Assembly (NCBI GenBank): GCA_023418915.1
Contig: JAEZYU010000085.1
Location: 1-55,938, forward strand
Direction: 5' to 3'
Origin: Bacillota bacterium
GTDB taxonomy: Bacteria; Bacillota; Clostridia; Acetivibrionales; DTU013
DNA length: 55,938 nt
The notes beneath the pieces are model-generated. The model was given only the letters and a program-made list of their open reading frames with translations. It was not told the origin of the DNA and did not search any database. This document shows, piece after piece, positions 17,958 to 26,810 of the stretch. The position numbers were made by a program, and so were the translations under genes. The first letter of the stretch is position 1; every line of letters starts with the position of its first letter.

Positions 17958-20432
17958 ATGGTCAAAAAATTAGTTGACAGATTACCAGATATACTTTTGG
18001 CAGTATTGGTGGCATTCAGCATGACATATGCTATCACATCATCAATGTGTCTTACTTATCCGCCTGTGTCCATGCTTCTTGTCATCGCTCTTATAACAGC
18101 GGTACTTTATGTATGCTTTTACAGCAGAAAGACTTCTATTGCAACAGGAATAGTATCTGGCACAGCATTTGTCTGCCTGTCGGTCTATGTGCTGTTTTTT
18201 GTGGATCATGAAAAGCTGTTGGAATTCATAGATGATTACTCATACTGGCTGTATGATTTCATTATGTACCCTGATGTACCTCAGCCTTTATATCAGTCTA
18301 TCACAGTAACAGCACTGTGTTTAGCTTTCTCCGTTTTTTCATTGATATTTGTCATCAAAAAATTTAAGTTTCTTATTGTTTTAGCTGCCGGCATTTGTAT
18401 ATTTGCTGTCCAGGCATCCTACGGCATAGTTTCAAGTATTACGTCATTCTATCTTTTTCTTGCGGCAGCCTTGATCTCATATCTGAAGCATGTGTATATA
18501 CTCAAAGATTCCAGAGGCGTCAATGATTATGTCAGACCATCCTCCATCGTGCTTTGGAGTATACCGGTAAGCATAATAATCATACTGCTGTCATCACAGA
18601 TACAGGCAAGTGACAGACCTATCCAGTGGGAATGGCTTGATAAGAAGGTCAATTCCGCTTATAATTATTTTCGCAATAAGTTTGACTATGAGGCTTTTGA
18701 TTATTTCTCTCTGTCTGCATCATCCGGATTCGGTGACAGAAACAGTCTGCTGGGGGGCAGAGTCAGGCTTGACAGGACTAATGTGCTGCGTGTAACGACT
18801 AATAAAAGGATTTATCTGCGTGGTGTTTCCAAAGATGTATATACAGGCAACAGATGGATCAACAGTGTTGAAGGTGTCTCTCTTGCTGATCAGGAGTTGG
18901 ATGCTCTATACAACGATACTGATGAAATGCTTGAGGGTATCGGACTCCTCACCAATGAAGAAGATTTTCTGGACAAATATTTTGAAGAAAACCCGATAAC
19001 TGTAACGTTTTTAAATCTTAAAACAAAATCCTTATTTATACCTCCTAAAATCAGCGAACTTGATTTTATATCAGATACTATAAACGTCTATATGAACGAC
19101 ACCGGAGATTATTCCTCAGAAAAAAGACTGACAAAAGACTTTATATACAACATGAAATCCTATGTGCCGAAAATAGGAACTGAAGAATTCGAAAATGTAC
19201 TCAGAAGAAGCAAAAAAGGGTTGTATAGTGAATATTTACTGGAAATTGTGTACCCCACATATTTTAGTGCACGAACTGATTCTGCCGAAGAAGCTGGAGA
19301 GAATACTCAATCAGAACAGGGTGAGTTCATAATATTACGCATCGATCGGCCATCAGAAAGTGACATTTATCGCGACAGGCGTCAAGAGAAATTACAGATG
19401 CTGAAGGAAAGAAGCGACCTTATATATAAAAAATATCTCCAGATACCTGATGAGCTGCCTCAGCGGGTCAAAGACCTGGCTGCCTCACTGGTTGTCTCTG
19501 AAGTTAACGATTATGACAAAGCCAAAGCAATAGAAAGGTACGTGGCTGGGAAATACGTCTATAATCTCGATGTACGTTCCACTCCCAGAAACAGGGATTT
19601 CGTTGATTATTTCCTGTTCGACCAACAGGAGGGCTACTGCTCATACTTCGCATCTGCCATGACCATACTGGCAAGATGCGCCGGTCTTCCTGCGAGGTAT
19701 GTTGAAGGATACATGCTCCCTCCTGAGCCGACAGAAGACAGGAGAGATATGTATATTGTAACCAATATGCAGGCGCACGCATGGGTGGAAATTTATTTCG
19801 AAGGCTATGGCTGGCTTCCTTTTGAACCGACAGCACCTTTCAGAACTACCTTCTATGCTGTTGAAATACCAGAACAGGTTTATTACGGCACTGACTACAA
19901 TTCTGCATATGAGGACTATATGGAGATGATGATGAAATTCTATGGTCAGGGCGGCACCGGAGGTCCTTTAGATCATGAACCAGTGGTCAGCAAGTCGTCA
20001 GGCCTTATGCCGGATATAATAGTGATGGTTCTGCTCTCATCCGTCGCCGGGCTGTTCATACTGTTATTGCTGTTCAATATGGCAAGAAGCCGATTCAGAC
20101 TATTCAGGCTGGCTGTTATGCCCGCCAGAGAAGCCGTACTAAGTCATTATGATTATTATGTAAAAATACTCAGGCTGAACGGGCTTAATCTTGAGCCGGC
20201 AGAAACGCCTCATCAATATTCTTTCAGGATAGATAAGCTTCTTTTCTTCAGCCCGGTGCGTTTTAAAGTGATAACGGACATTTTCGTAAAGGCAAGATAT
20301 AGCATTCAGGAAGTTTCTGAAAAAGAGAAGCAGCTGTTTTTAGAATTTGTTCCGGGCTTTTTGAGTGAAGTCAGGATAAACATGGGCAAGCTTAAATATT
20401 TCACACTCAAATATATCCTTGGCAGAATATAG
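17958..20432 (+). CDS. TgpA-like membrane transglutaminase domain protein
   Basis: Protein of 824 residues. About six membrane helices occupy residues 10-215, an extracytoplasmic region follows, then a transglutaminase-like core with Cys561 (GYCSYFASA) and His607 (AHAWVEIYF); the third position is the FEPT motif often seen in this group. A last membrane helix near residue 690 leads to a DUF4129-like cytoplasmic tail. It is the third gene of the moxR-DUF58 operon, with GGGAGG upstream. Substrates of such proteins are not established. Confidence 0.88.
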   Translation: MVKKLVDRLPDILLAVLVAFSMTYAITSSMCLTYPPVSMLLVIALITAVLYVCFYSRKTSIATGIVSGTAFVCLSVYVLFFVDHEKLLEFIDDYSYWLYDFIMYPDVPQPLYQSITVTALCLAFSVFSLIFVIKKFKFLIVLAAGICIFAVQASYGIVSSITSFYLFLAAALISYLKHVYILKDSRGVNDYVRPSSIVLWSIPVSIIIILLSSQIQASDRPIQWEWLDKKVNSAYNYFRNKFDYEAFDYFSLSASSGFGDRNSLLGGRVRLDRTNVLRVTTNKRIYLRGVSKDVYTGNRWINSVEGVSLADQELDALYNDTDEMLEGIGLLTNEEDFLDKYFEENPITVTFLNLKTKSLFIPPKISELDFISDTINVYMNDTGDYSSEKRLTKDFIYNMKSYVPKIGTEEFENVLRRSKKGLYSEYLLEIVYPTYFSARTDSAEEAGENTQSEQGEFIILRIDRPSESDIYRDRRQEKLQMLKERSDLIYKKYLQIPDELPQRVKDLAASLVVSEVNDYDKAKAIERYVAGKYVYNLDVRSTPRNRDFVDYFLFDQQEGYCSYFASAMTILARCAGLPARYVEGYMLPPEPTEDRRDMYIVTNMQAHAWVEIYFEGYGWLPFEPTAPFRTTFYAVEIPEQVYYGTDYNSAYEDYMEMMMKFYGQGGTGGPLDHEPVVSKSSGLMPDIIVMVLLSSVAGLFILLLLFNMARSRFRLFRLAVMPAREAVLSHYDYYVKILRLNGLNLEPAETPHQYSFRIDKLLFFSPVRFKVITDIFVKARYSIQEVSEKEKQLFLEFVPGFLSEVRINMGKLKYFTLKYILGRI

Positions 20433-20463
20433 TATTTGTGCTATGGTTGATCCCCAATCATAC

Positions 20464-20497
20464 AGAGAAAGCCGTTCCTGATGGAACGGCTTTCTCT
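20464..20497. terminator. Bidirectional hairpin between convergent operons
   Basis: A perfect 15-bp stem (AGAGAAAGCCGTTCC and its complement) with a TGAT loop lies between the end of the transglutaminase gene and the end of the oppositely oriented ACT-domain gene. No long T-run follows on either strand, but the position and stem strength fit a shared terminator. Confidence 0.75.
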
Positions 20498-20526
20498 AAA
20501 GTATGTAAGGCTGGATTTATCGTATA

Positions 20527-20958
20527 TCAGAGATCGTAGACCTGACCCGGCGACAATACGTTTATACCGTTGACTTTCATGATTTCCACAGCTTTTTCGG
20601 ATTCACCGGTCTTTATTATCACTAAAGCTTCATCTTCCCTTTTACTTACAAATGCATACATATACTCTATTTCGATCCCGCCGTTTTCGAGTACCTGCAG
20701 TGCTCTTGCAAGCCCTCCCGGTTCATCCTTGACACCTATGGCTGTCACTTTGGTCACACTCGTTGTGAAACCGTTGTTTCTCAATACCTTCTCGGCTTCC
20801 TCCGGCTTGTTCACTATGAGTCTGAGTATCCCGAAATCTGTTGTGTCTGCTATTGATAATGCACTGATGTCAATATCACTGCCGCCCAATATCGAAGTAA
20901 CTTCTGCAAGCCTTCCGGATTTGTTTTCAAGAAAAATGGATATCTGCTTTACAAACAT
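20527..20958 (-). CDS. Tandem ACT domain protein
   Basis: 143 residues made of two ACT domains (roughly 3-70 and 71-140), small ligand-binding modules that commonly sense amino acids. The chosen ATG has GGGAGG nine bases upstream; a TTG nine bases earlier abuts it. This protein is often found next to paaK and ior genes in anaerobes. Here it is the last gene of that operon, so a regulatory role in aromatic amino acid metabolism is likely but not shown. Confidence 0.88.
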   Translation of the reverse strand: MFVKQISIFLENKSGRLAEVTSILGGSDIDISALSIADTTDFGILRLIVNKPEEAEKVLRNNGFTTSVTKVTAIGVKDEPGGLARALQVLENGGIEIEYMYAFVSKREDEALVIIKTGESEKAVEIMKVNGINVLSPGQVYDL

Positions 20959-21039
20959 GGTTCGCAACCTCCCATTCCCTATTAGTCTTCCTTAATATCA
21001 GTAATGATAGCCCAGCACTCAGCTGTTTGATCAGTACTG

Positions 21040-22341
21040 TCAGATCCTGCGTTTGTCTGTGACCCTTTTAGCTTTTCCTTCACTTCGTTCTATCGATTTT
21101 GGCTCGACAAGCTTGACCTTCACAGTTATACCCAATGTATCCTCTATTCTCTTCCTTATACCTTTCTCAAGATCCTCTATCCTTTTCACCTCATCGGAGA
21201 ACAATGCCTGTGTCATTTCCACCCATACTTCCATAACATCCAGATTCTCGATTCTGTCTACAATGATCTTATAATGCGGAGCGGTCTCTCCCATTTCAAG
21301 CAGTACGCTCTCTATCTGGCTTGGGAACACATTGACACCTCTTATTATCAGCATGTCGTCAGTACGTCCTGTCACCTTGCTCATTCTAACAAGTGTCCTT
21401 CCACAGTCGCACTTTGCGTAATCCAGCGACGATAAATCTCTTGTCCTGTAGCGCAGCAATGGCAGTCCTTCTTTTGTTACCGTGGAGAATACCAGCTCTC
21501 CTATGGATCCGGGAGGCAGAACCTCCTCTGTCTCAGGGTCGATTATTTCCGGCATGAAATGATCCTCCTGGATATGCAGGCCACATTTACACGGACATTC
21601 AGTAGCTACGCCGGGACCCATAACTTCACTGAGTCCATATATGTCGATGGCCAGTATTCCGAGTCTTTTCTCGATCTCATCCCTCATAGCTGCTGACCAC
21701 GGTTCAGCTCCAAAGACACCTGCTCTAAGCTTCAGTTCACTGAGCTTTATACCGGATTCTTCAAGCTCTTCCGCCATGTAAAGCGCATAAGACGGCGTAC
21801 AGGCCAGATGCGTTGTCCCGAAATCCTTCATTATCTCCAGTTGCAGCTTTGTGTTTCCACCCGATATAGGAATAACTGAAGCTCCTATTTTCTCTGCACC
21901 GTAATGTGCTCCGAGACCCCCGGTGAACAGACCATATCCATATGCGACCTGTATCACTGATTCTTTGTCTGCGCCCGCACTCGTCAATGTCCTTGCCATG
22001 ACTTCAGACCATTTTTCCAGATCATTTCTTGTGTAGCCCACTACAGTCTTTTTTCCGGTCGTGCCTGACGATGCGTGTATCCTTACGATTTCACTGAGCG
22101 GTGTAGCAAACAGTCCATACGGATAATTGTCCCTCAGATCCTGCTTGTAAGTAAAGGGAAGCTTTGACAAATCCTCGATCCCTTTGATATCCTCTGGTTC
22201 AACACCCTTCTCCTGCATTTTTGCTCTGTAAAAAGGCACATTGTGATACACTCTCTTTACAGTTTTGATCAGCCGCTCACTCTGAAGCTTTTGCATCTCC
22301 TCTCTGGGCATGCATTCGCGCGACTGGTTCCAATATAACAT
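21040..22341 (-). CDS. paaK: Phenylacetate--CoA ligase
   Basis: Adenylate-forming enzyme of 433 residues that interconverts arylacetates and aryl-acetyl-CoA. The P-loop-like ASSGTTGKKTVVGYT segment is near residue 90, and the ANL-family motifs YGLSEVMGPG and YRTRDL follow in order. AGGAGGGG precedes the ATG. With iorAB upstream, it may act in reverse on the aryl-acetyl-CoA made from aromatic 2-oxoacids, or activate scavenged arylacetates. Confidence 0.92.
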   Translation of the reverse strand: MLYWNQSRECMPREEMQKLQSERLIKTVKRVYHNVPFYRAKMQEKGVEPEDIKGIEDLSKLPFTYKQDLRDNYPYGLFATPLSEIVRIHASSGTTGKKTVVGYTRNDLEKWSEVMARTLTSAGADKESVIQVAYGYGLFTGGLGAHYGAEKIGASVIPISGGNTKLQLEIMKDFGTTHLACTPSYALYMAEELEESGIKLSELKLRAGVFGAEPWSAAMRDEIEKRLGILAIDIYGLSEVMGPGVATECPCKCGLHIQEDHFMPEIIDPETEEVLPPGSIGELVFSTVTKEGLPLLRYRTRDLSSLDYAKCDCGRTLVRMSKVTGRTDDMLIIRGVNVFPSQIESVLLEMGETAPHYKIIVDRIENLDVMEVWVEMTQALFSDEVKRIEDLEKGIRKRIEDTLGITVKVKLVEPKSIERSEGKAKRVTDKRRI

Positions 22342-22461
22342 TCAGAACCCCTCCTAGAATTTATTTTATGCCCTTATATCCTCCCTTGAGAACAGCTTTC
22401 AGGGTTTACAGGCCAATGCCCGCCCCACGCAAAAGCAACAGGCTGAAATTCAATAATAAAT

Positions 22462-23037
22462 CTATGGCGTACCATATCCTGCATTAAATGCCTTTATATT
22501 CACATCCAAAAACCTTTCCGGTACTACCTCCTCCAGTGCCTTGAGCCACAAATCCTTATGGATTGCGGCAGTCCTGGCAAGCAGACCGATAAGTACTATA
22601 TTCAAAGCTTTTAAATTACCGCAATCTTTTGCGATCTCAAGAGCATTTACCGATTTGAGGTTAACGCCGGCAGTCTTCAGTTTATCAATTATCTCTTCAG
22701 GATATTTGGCCTTTCCGGTAATGACCGGCATAGGATCTATTTCCTGATCATTGAGCACCAGAGCTCCGTCCTTTTTAAGGTATTCTATCCAGCGCAGTGC
22801 TTCCAGATTCTCAAAGGCCAGAAGAAAATCTGCCTCTCCCTTCTCAATAACAGGTGAGTACACCTTCGAACCCATTTTAACATATGTGACAACGCTGCCG
22901 CCTCTCTGAGACATGCCATGGACCTCGGACACCTTTACATCATATCCCTGCTTCATCGCCACATTGCCCAGCAGTCTGCTTGCCAGCAGTGTACCCTGAC
23001 CTCCTACGCCCACTATCATGATATTCAGATCATTCAT
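22462..23037 (-). CDS. iorB: Indolepyruvate ferredoxin oxidoreductase, beta subunit
   Basis: The 191-residue gamma-type domain of a 2-oxoacid:ferredoxin oxidoreductase. The signature IMIVGVGGQGTLLASRLLG is near the N-terminus and SEVHGMSQRGGSV is near residue 41. It works with IorA to oxidise indolepyruvate and other aryl pyruvates to aryl-acetyl-CoA. The ATG overlaps the iorA stop region by 8 bp, indicating coupling. A GTG nine bases earlier is an alternative start. Confidence 0.93.
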   Translation of the reverse strand: MNDLNIMIVGVGGQGTLLASRLLGNVAMKQGYDVKVSEVHGMSQRGGSVVTYVKMGSKVYSPVIEKGEADFLLAFENLEALRWIEYLKKDGALVLNDQEIDPMPVITGKAKYPEEIIDKLKTAGVNLKSVNALEIAKDCGNLKALNIVLIGLLARTAAIHKDLWLKALEEVVPERFLDVNIKAFNAGYGTP

Positions 23038-24772
23038 TTTTATCACCGGCCTTTTCTATTGCGTTAAAGCTGCATACACTGGTGCAGAGCTTGCAGCCGA
23101 CACACAGCGCACTGTTGATCTCTATCCTGTCTCCCTTGTCAACTATTGCAGGACAGCCTATCTTCAGACAGCTCCTGCATTTTTTGCAGTTTTCATTTAT
23201 TCTCTGCGGCCCTTCATATCGGACCTGCTTAAGCAGAGCACAAGGTCTCTGAGCTATTATCACAGATGGTTCATCGGCCTGAGTCTCTTCCCTTACGACC
23301 TTTTCAAATTCTTTGATATCAAAGGGGTCTGCTATCCTGACTCTGTCGATCCCGACAGCTTTTGCAAGAAGCTCTAAATCGACCTGTCTTGTGGGTTCGC
23401 CCTTTATGGTGAATCCAGTTGTAGGATTGTGCTGGTGACCTGTCATACCGGTAATGGAATTGTCCAATATTATCACGGTAGAACATCCCTTGTTATAAAC
23501 AATATCAATAAGCCCTGTTATGCCTGAATGAATAAAGGTGGAATCACCCAATATGGCAACTGTCTTTTTGCCAAATTCCCTGCCCCGCGCCTTTTCCATT
23601 CCGTGAGCCATGCCAACGCTGGCACCCATACAAATGCAGGTATCCATGGATTCCGTGGGAGGAAGTGCTCCCAAAGTATAGCAGCCAATATCACCTGTTA
23701 CTGTCAGCTTAAGCTTTTTGAGCACATGGAACGTCCCTCTGTGTGGGCAGCCCGGACACATGACCGGCGGTCTTGCCGGGGATAGAACATCTATGCCAAA
23801 AAACTTCTTGTCATCTGCCCCGAATACTCTTTGTCTTAACAAGGATGCTGAATATTCGCCGGTAACCGGAAGTAAGTCCTTACCAATGACCTTGATCCCA
23901 AGCTTTTTGATCTGGTTTTCAAAAAAAGGCTCCAGTTCCTCTATGACATAAAGCTTTTCCACTTTTGACGCAAACTCTTTGATCAAGCCTTCAGGCAGCG
24001 GGTAAACCATTCCAAGCTTAAGATAGGAAACATCTCCAAAGGCTTCCCTTGCATATTGATAAGATATGCCTGATGTAATGACACCAATATTTTTCTTTCC
24101 CCACTCTATGCTGTTGAGCATTGTTTCTTCAGCAAAGCTCCTGAGCGCCGCCATCCTTTTTTCAACCGCAAGATGTCTCCCTCTGGCCATGGCCGGCATC
24201 ATAACATACTTGGACGGATCCTTTACATATGGCTTTAACTCATCATTGCTCCTGTCGTTTAGTTCAACGATACTCTGTGAATGGGCAATACGCGTAGTAA
24301 GCTTTACAATAACAGGGCAGTCGAATTTTTCGCTTATATTAATAGCTGTTTTCACATATTCCTTGCATTCCTGGCTGTTTGCAGGTTCAAGCATAGGCAC
24401 CTTTGATGAGCGTGCATAGAATCTTGAATCCTGCTCATTTTGTGAGCTGTGCATTCCCGGATCGTCTGCCACCATTATGACAAGTCCTCCGTTGACACCA
24501 GTGTAGGAAACAGTGAACAGCGGATCGGCTGCCACGTTAAGACCGACATGCTTCATCGAGCATATTGATCTGGCTCCTGCGACAGAAGCTCCTATCGCTA
24601 CTTCCAAAGCAACCTTTTCGTTCGGTGACCACTCGCTGTAAATTTCATCATATTTTGCGATATTTTCTGTTATCTCCGTGCTGGGAGTGCCCGGATATGC
24701 TGTGGCCACCTTCACACCCGCCTCATATGCACCTCTTGCTGCTGCTTCATTACCCAACATCAATTTTTTCAT
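23030..24772 (-). CDS. iorA: Indolepyruvate ferredoxin oxidoreductase, alpha subunit
   Basis: Large subunit of about 580 residues. It contains the pyrimidine-binding and thiamine diphosphate domains (VIILDNSITGMTGHQ near 440), a CPGCPHRG motif near 340, and two C-terminal 4Fe-4S clusters of ferredoxin type (CKKCRSCLKIGCP and CVGCKLCTSVC). It reduces ferredoxin while oxidatively decarboxylating aryl pyruvates. The chosen ATG has GAGGGG six bases upstream; a longer frame begins seven codons earlier and would include it. Confidence 0.95.
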   Translation of the reverse strand: MKKLMLGNEAAARGAYEAGVKVATAYPGTPSTEITENIAKYDEIYSEWSPNEKVALEVAIGASVAGARSICSMKHVGLNVAADPLFTVSYTGVNGGLVIMVADDPGMHSSQNEQDSRFYARSSKVPMLEPANSQECKEYVKTAINISEKFDCPVIVKLTTRIAHSQSIVELNDRSNDELKPYVKDPSKYVMMPAMARGRHLAVEKRMAALRSFAEETMLNSIEWGKKNIGVITSGISYQYAREAFGDVSYLKLGMVYPLPEGLIKEFASKVEKLYVIEELEPFFENQIKKLGIKVIGKDLLPVTGEYSASLLRQRVFGADDKKFFGIDVLSPARPPVMCPGCPHRGTFHVLKKLKLTVTGDIGCYTLGALPPTESMDTCICMGASVGMAHGMEKARGREFGKKTVAILGDSTFIHSGITGLIDIVYNKGCSTVIILDNSITGMTGHQHNPTTGFTIKGEPTRQVDLELLAKAVGIDRVRIADPFDIKEFEKVVREETQADEPSVIIAQRPCALLKQVRYEGPQRINENCKKCRSCLKIGCPAIVDKGDRIEINSALCVGCKLCTSVCSFNAIEKAGDKNE

Positions 24773-25092
24773 ATAGTTCCCCTCATATATCATTTGAAAT
24801 AAAAATAAACGTTTCTAAATCATAAAGGCTGAAATTCTCATTAAGAGTAATTCATCTTTCGCCTCATTATATTTTAAACGTTAATGAGTTTTTTGTAAAC
24901 TCACAATTGTTACAGCGAGGAGATATATGTTTCTTATGATAGATCGAAGGAAAACGATGTGAGCAAATCTCCCGCCTCATTACATAAAAATCAAATGCTC
25001 AAAAGTACAAACTCAAAAAAAAAGGGACAAACCTTATCAGGAATATCCCTTGATTATGTGTAATAGCACATTGTCAATCCAAAATTGTACGA
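24773..25092. other. Intergenic region upstream of iorA
   Basis: No gene. It contains two copies of the short motif CGCCTCATTAYAT (24860-24872 and 24973-24985), a small hairpin TGAGTTT/AAACTCA at 24885-24903 on the iorA leader side, and the terminator of the symporter gene near its right end. A promoter for iorA must lie here, but I could not single out one convincing -35/-10 pair. Confidence 0.4.
25013..25054 (-). terminator. Rho-independent terminator of the symporter gene
   Basis: On the minus strand AAGGGA and TCCCTT form the outer stem, with CCTGATAAGG as an inner hairpin, followed by nine T. It starts about 40 bases after the symporter stop codon. Confidence 0.8.
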
Positions 25093-26595
25093 TCAGGTCT
25101 CCAGTTCCAAATTAACGCTTTCCGCCTTGCCGAACACTTTATCTATATGCTTCTGAGGCATTCTTGCCGTCAGAAGACTGACCACCGGTACTGCCACCAA
25201 CGAAACTGCCATTGCTATCGCTCCTATATTCGGAGCAACTCCGGCGTCCATCTTATATATGACCGCTCCTGTCACCGACACAGCAAAGCCGCTTATGAAG
25301 CCCGCCCAGGCTCCAATCCTCGTTGTCCCCTTCCAGTACAGGCCATACAGGAACGGAGCCAGGAAAGCACCAGCTACAGTACCCCATGAAAAGGACATCA
25401 AGCTTAGAATTGAGTTCGGTGTCACAGCCACCATGAACGAGCATATTACAAAGAGTCCGCATAATACTCTCATCAGCAGCATGACACTATCTTTTTTCAT
25501 GTTTGGGAACAGTGTTCCTTTTATCAGGTCCAGTGAAATGGCAGAGCTTGATACCAGAACAAGTGAAGAAAGTGTGGACATAGAAGCTGACAGCACCAGT
25601 ATGACTATAATACCTATAAGAGCATCAGGAAGCGCTTTTTCAAGCACCATTGGCATGACCATGTCTGCATTGGCCTTTCCGTTTGCTCCGATCGGCATTG
25701 TGTTATCCAAAAACAGTCTTCCGAAGCCGCCTACAAAATATGCTCCGCCTGCTATTATCAATGCAAATACAGTAGATATTATAGTTCCCCTTTTAACAGC
25801 CTTGTCATCCTTGATTGCATAGAATTTGTGAACCATCTGAGGCAGTCCCCATGTGCCGAGGCTCGTAAGAACAATAAGGCCCAAAAGGTTCATTGGCTGT
25901 GCGCTGAAGGCGCTGACCAGCCCCGGCCCGGCTTCGGGCACCTGTGAAAGCTTGTTAAGTCCTCCCGACAATCCTCCGACCGCTGGATTGGAAAGAATGA
26001 AATATATCATTGTCGCAACACCAAAAAGCATTATTATTCCTTGTATGAAATCGTTCAACGCAGTTGCAACATAACCTCCCAACAGCAGATAGACACCTGT
26101 AAGCAGGGCCATAGCTGCCATGCAGTAAATGAAGGGTACTCCGAAGGTTCTCTCGAACAGATAACCCAATCCTTGATATACCGATGCTGAGTATGGAACG
26201 AGGAATATGAATATGATCAATGCTGTAACGATTTTCATCGCCTTGCTGTCATAACGCTTCTCAAAAAACTCCGGCATTGTTGAGACTCCAAGGTCATGCG
26301 TCATCTTCCTTGTTTTCTTCGCAAGGACGATCCAGGCCAGCAAGCTTCCAAGCAAAGCATTTCCGATGCCTATGAAAGTAGATGACACACCAAAATTCCA
26401 TCCGATTTTACCTGCATAACCTATGAATATTACCGCTGAGAAATATGTCGTACCAAAAGCGAATGCTGAAAGCCACGGCCCCATTTGTCTGCCGCCGAGA
26501 AAGAAATCCTGAACATTCTTAATTTTTCTTTTGCTGATGATTCCAACCAGAACCATGATAATGATGAAAAGAGTTAAAAAGACATACTTAAGCAT
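25093..26595 (-). CDS. Sodium:solute symporter (SLC5 family)
   Basis: Protein of about 500 residues with 13 predicted membrane helices, in the sodium:solute symporter family that includes PutP and PanF. The early DFFLGGRQMGPWLSAFAFGTTYFSA segment and the LLGGYVATALNDFIQG loop are typical. The substrate cannot be told from sequence; with the aromatic oxoacid operon next door, an amino acid or organic acid is possible. The ATG chosen has GGAAGG nine bases upstream. It has its own terminator, so it is not in the ior operon. Confidence 0.88.
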   Translation of the reverse strand: MLKYVFLTLFIIIMVLVGIISKRKIKNVQDFFLGGRQMGPWLSAFAFGTTYFSAVIFIGYAGKIGWNFGVSSTFIGIGNALLGSLLAWIVLAKKTRKMTHDLGVSTMPEFFEKRYDSKAMKIVTALIIFIFLVPYSASVYQGLGYLFERTFGVPFIYCMAAMALLTGVYLLLGGYVATALNDFIQGIIMLFGVATMIYFILSNPAVGGLSGGLNKLSQVPEAGPGLVSAFSAQPMNLLGLIVLTSLGTWGLPQMVHKFYAIKDDKAVKRGTIISTVFALIIAGGAYFVGGFGRLFLDNTMPIGANGKANADMVMPMVLEKALPDALIGIIVILVLSASMSTLSSLVLVSSSAISLDLIKGTLFPNMKKDSVMLLMRVLCGLFVICSFMVAVTPNSILSLMSFSWGTVAGAFLAPFLYGLYWKGTTRIGAWAGFISGFAVSVTGAVIYKMDAGVAPNIGAIAMAVSLVAVPVVSLLTARMPQKHIDKVFGKAESVNLELET

Positions 26596-26766
26596 ACCTA
26601 CCATCCTTCCGTGAAATTACACTTTTTATTACATGCCATACTACCCATTCTGCCATATGAAAAAATCATGTCTATTATACAACATATGATATAAAAAAGA
26701 AAGAAGTTTTTAAGAAGGCTGCGTTACTGTCCAAGGCTGCTCTTTTCATCTGCGCCTGTGCTTCAT

Positions 26767-26796
26767 AAAAAAGGAAGCCTGCGGCTTCCTTTTTTA
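26767..26796 (-). terminator. Rho-independent terminator of the MBL-fold gene
   Basis: AAAAAAGGAAGCC and GGCTTCCTTTTTT enclose a three-base loop and end in a T-run on the minus strand, 15 bases after the stop codon of the beta-CASP gene. Confidence 0.93.
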
Positions 26797-26810
26797 CTAA
26801 AATATCATAT

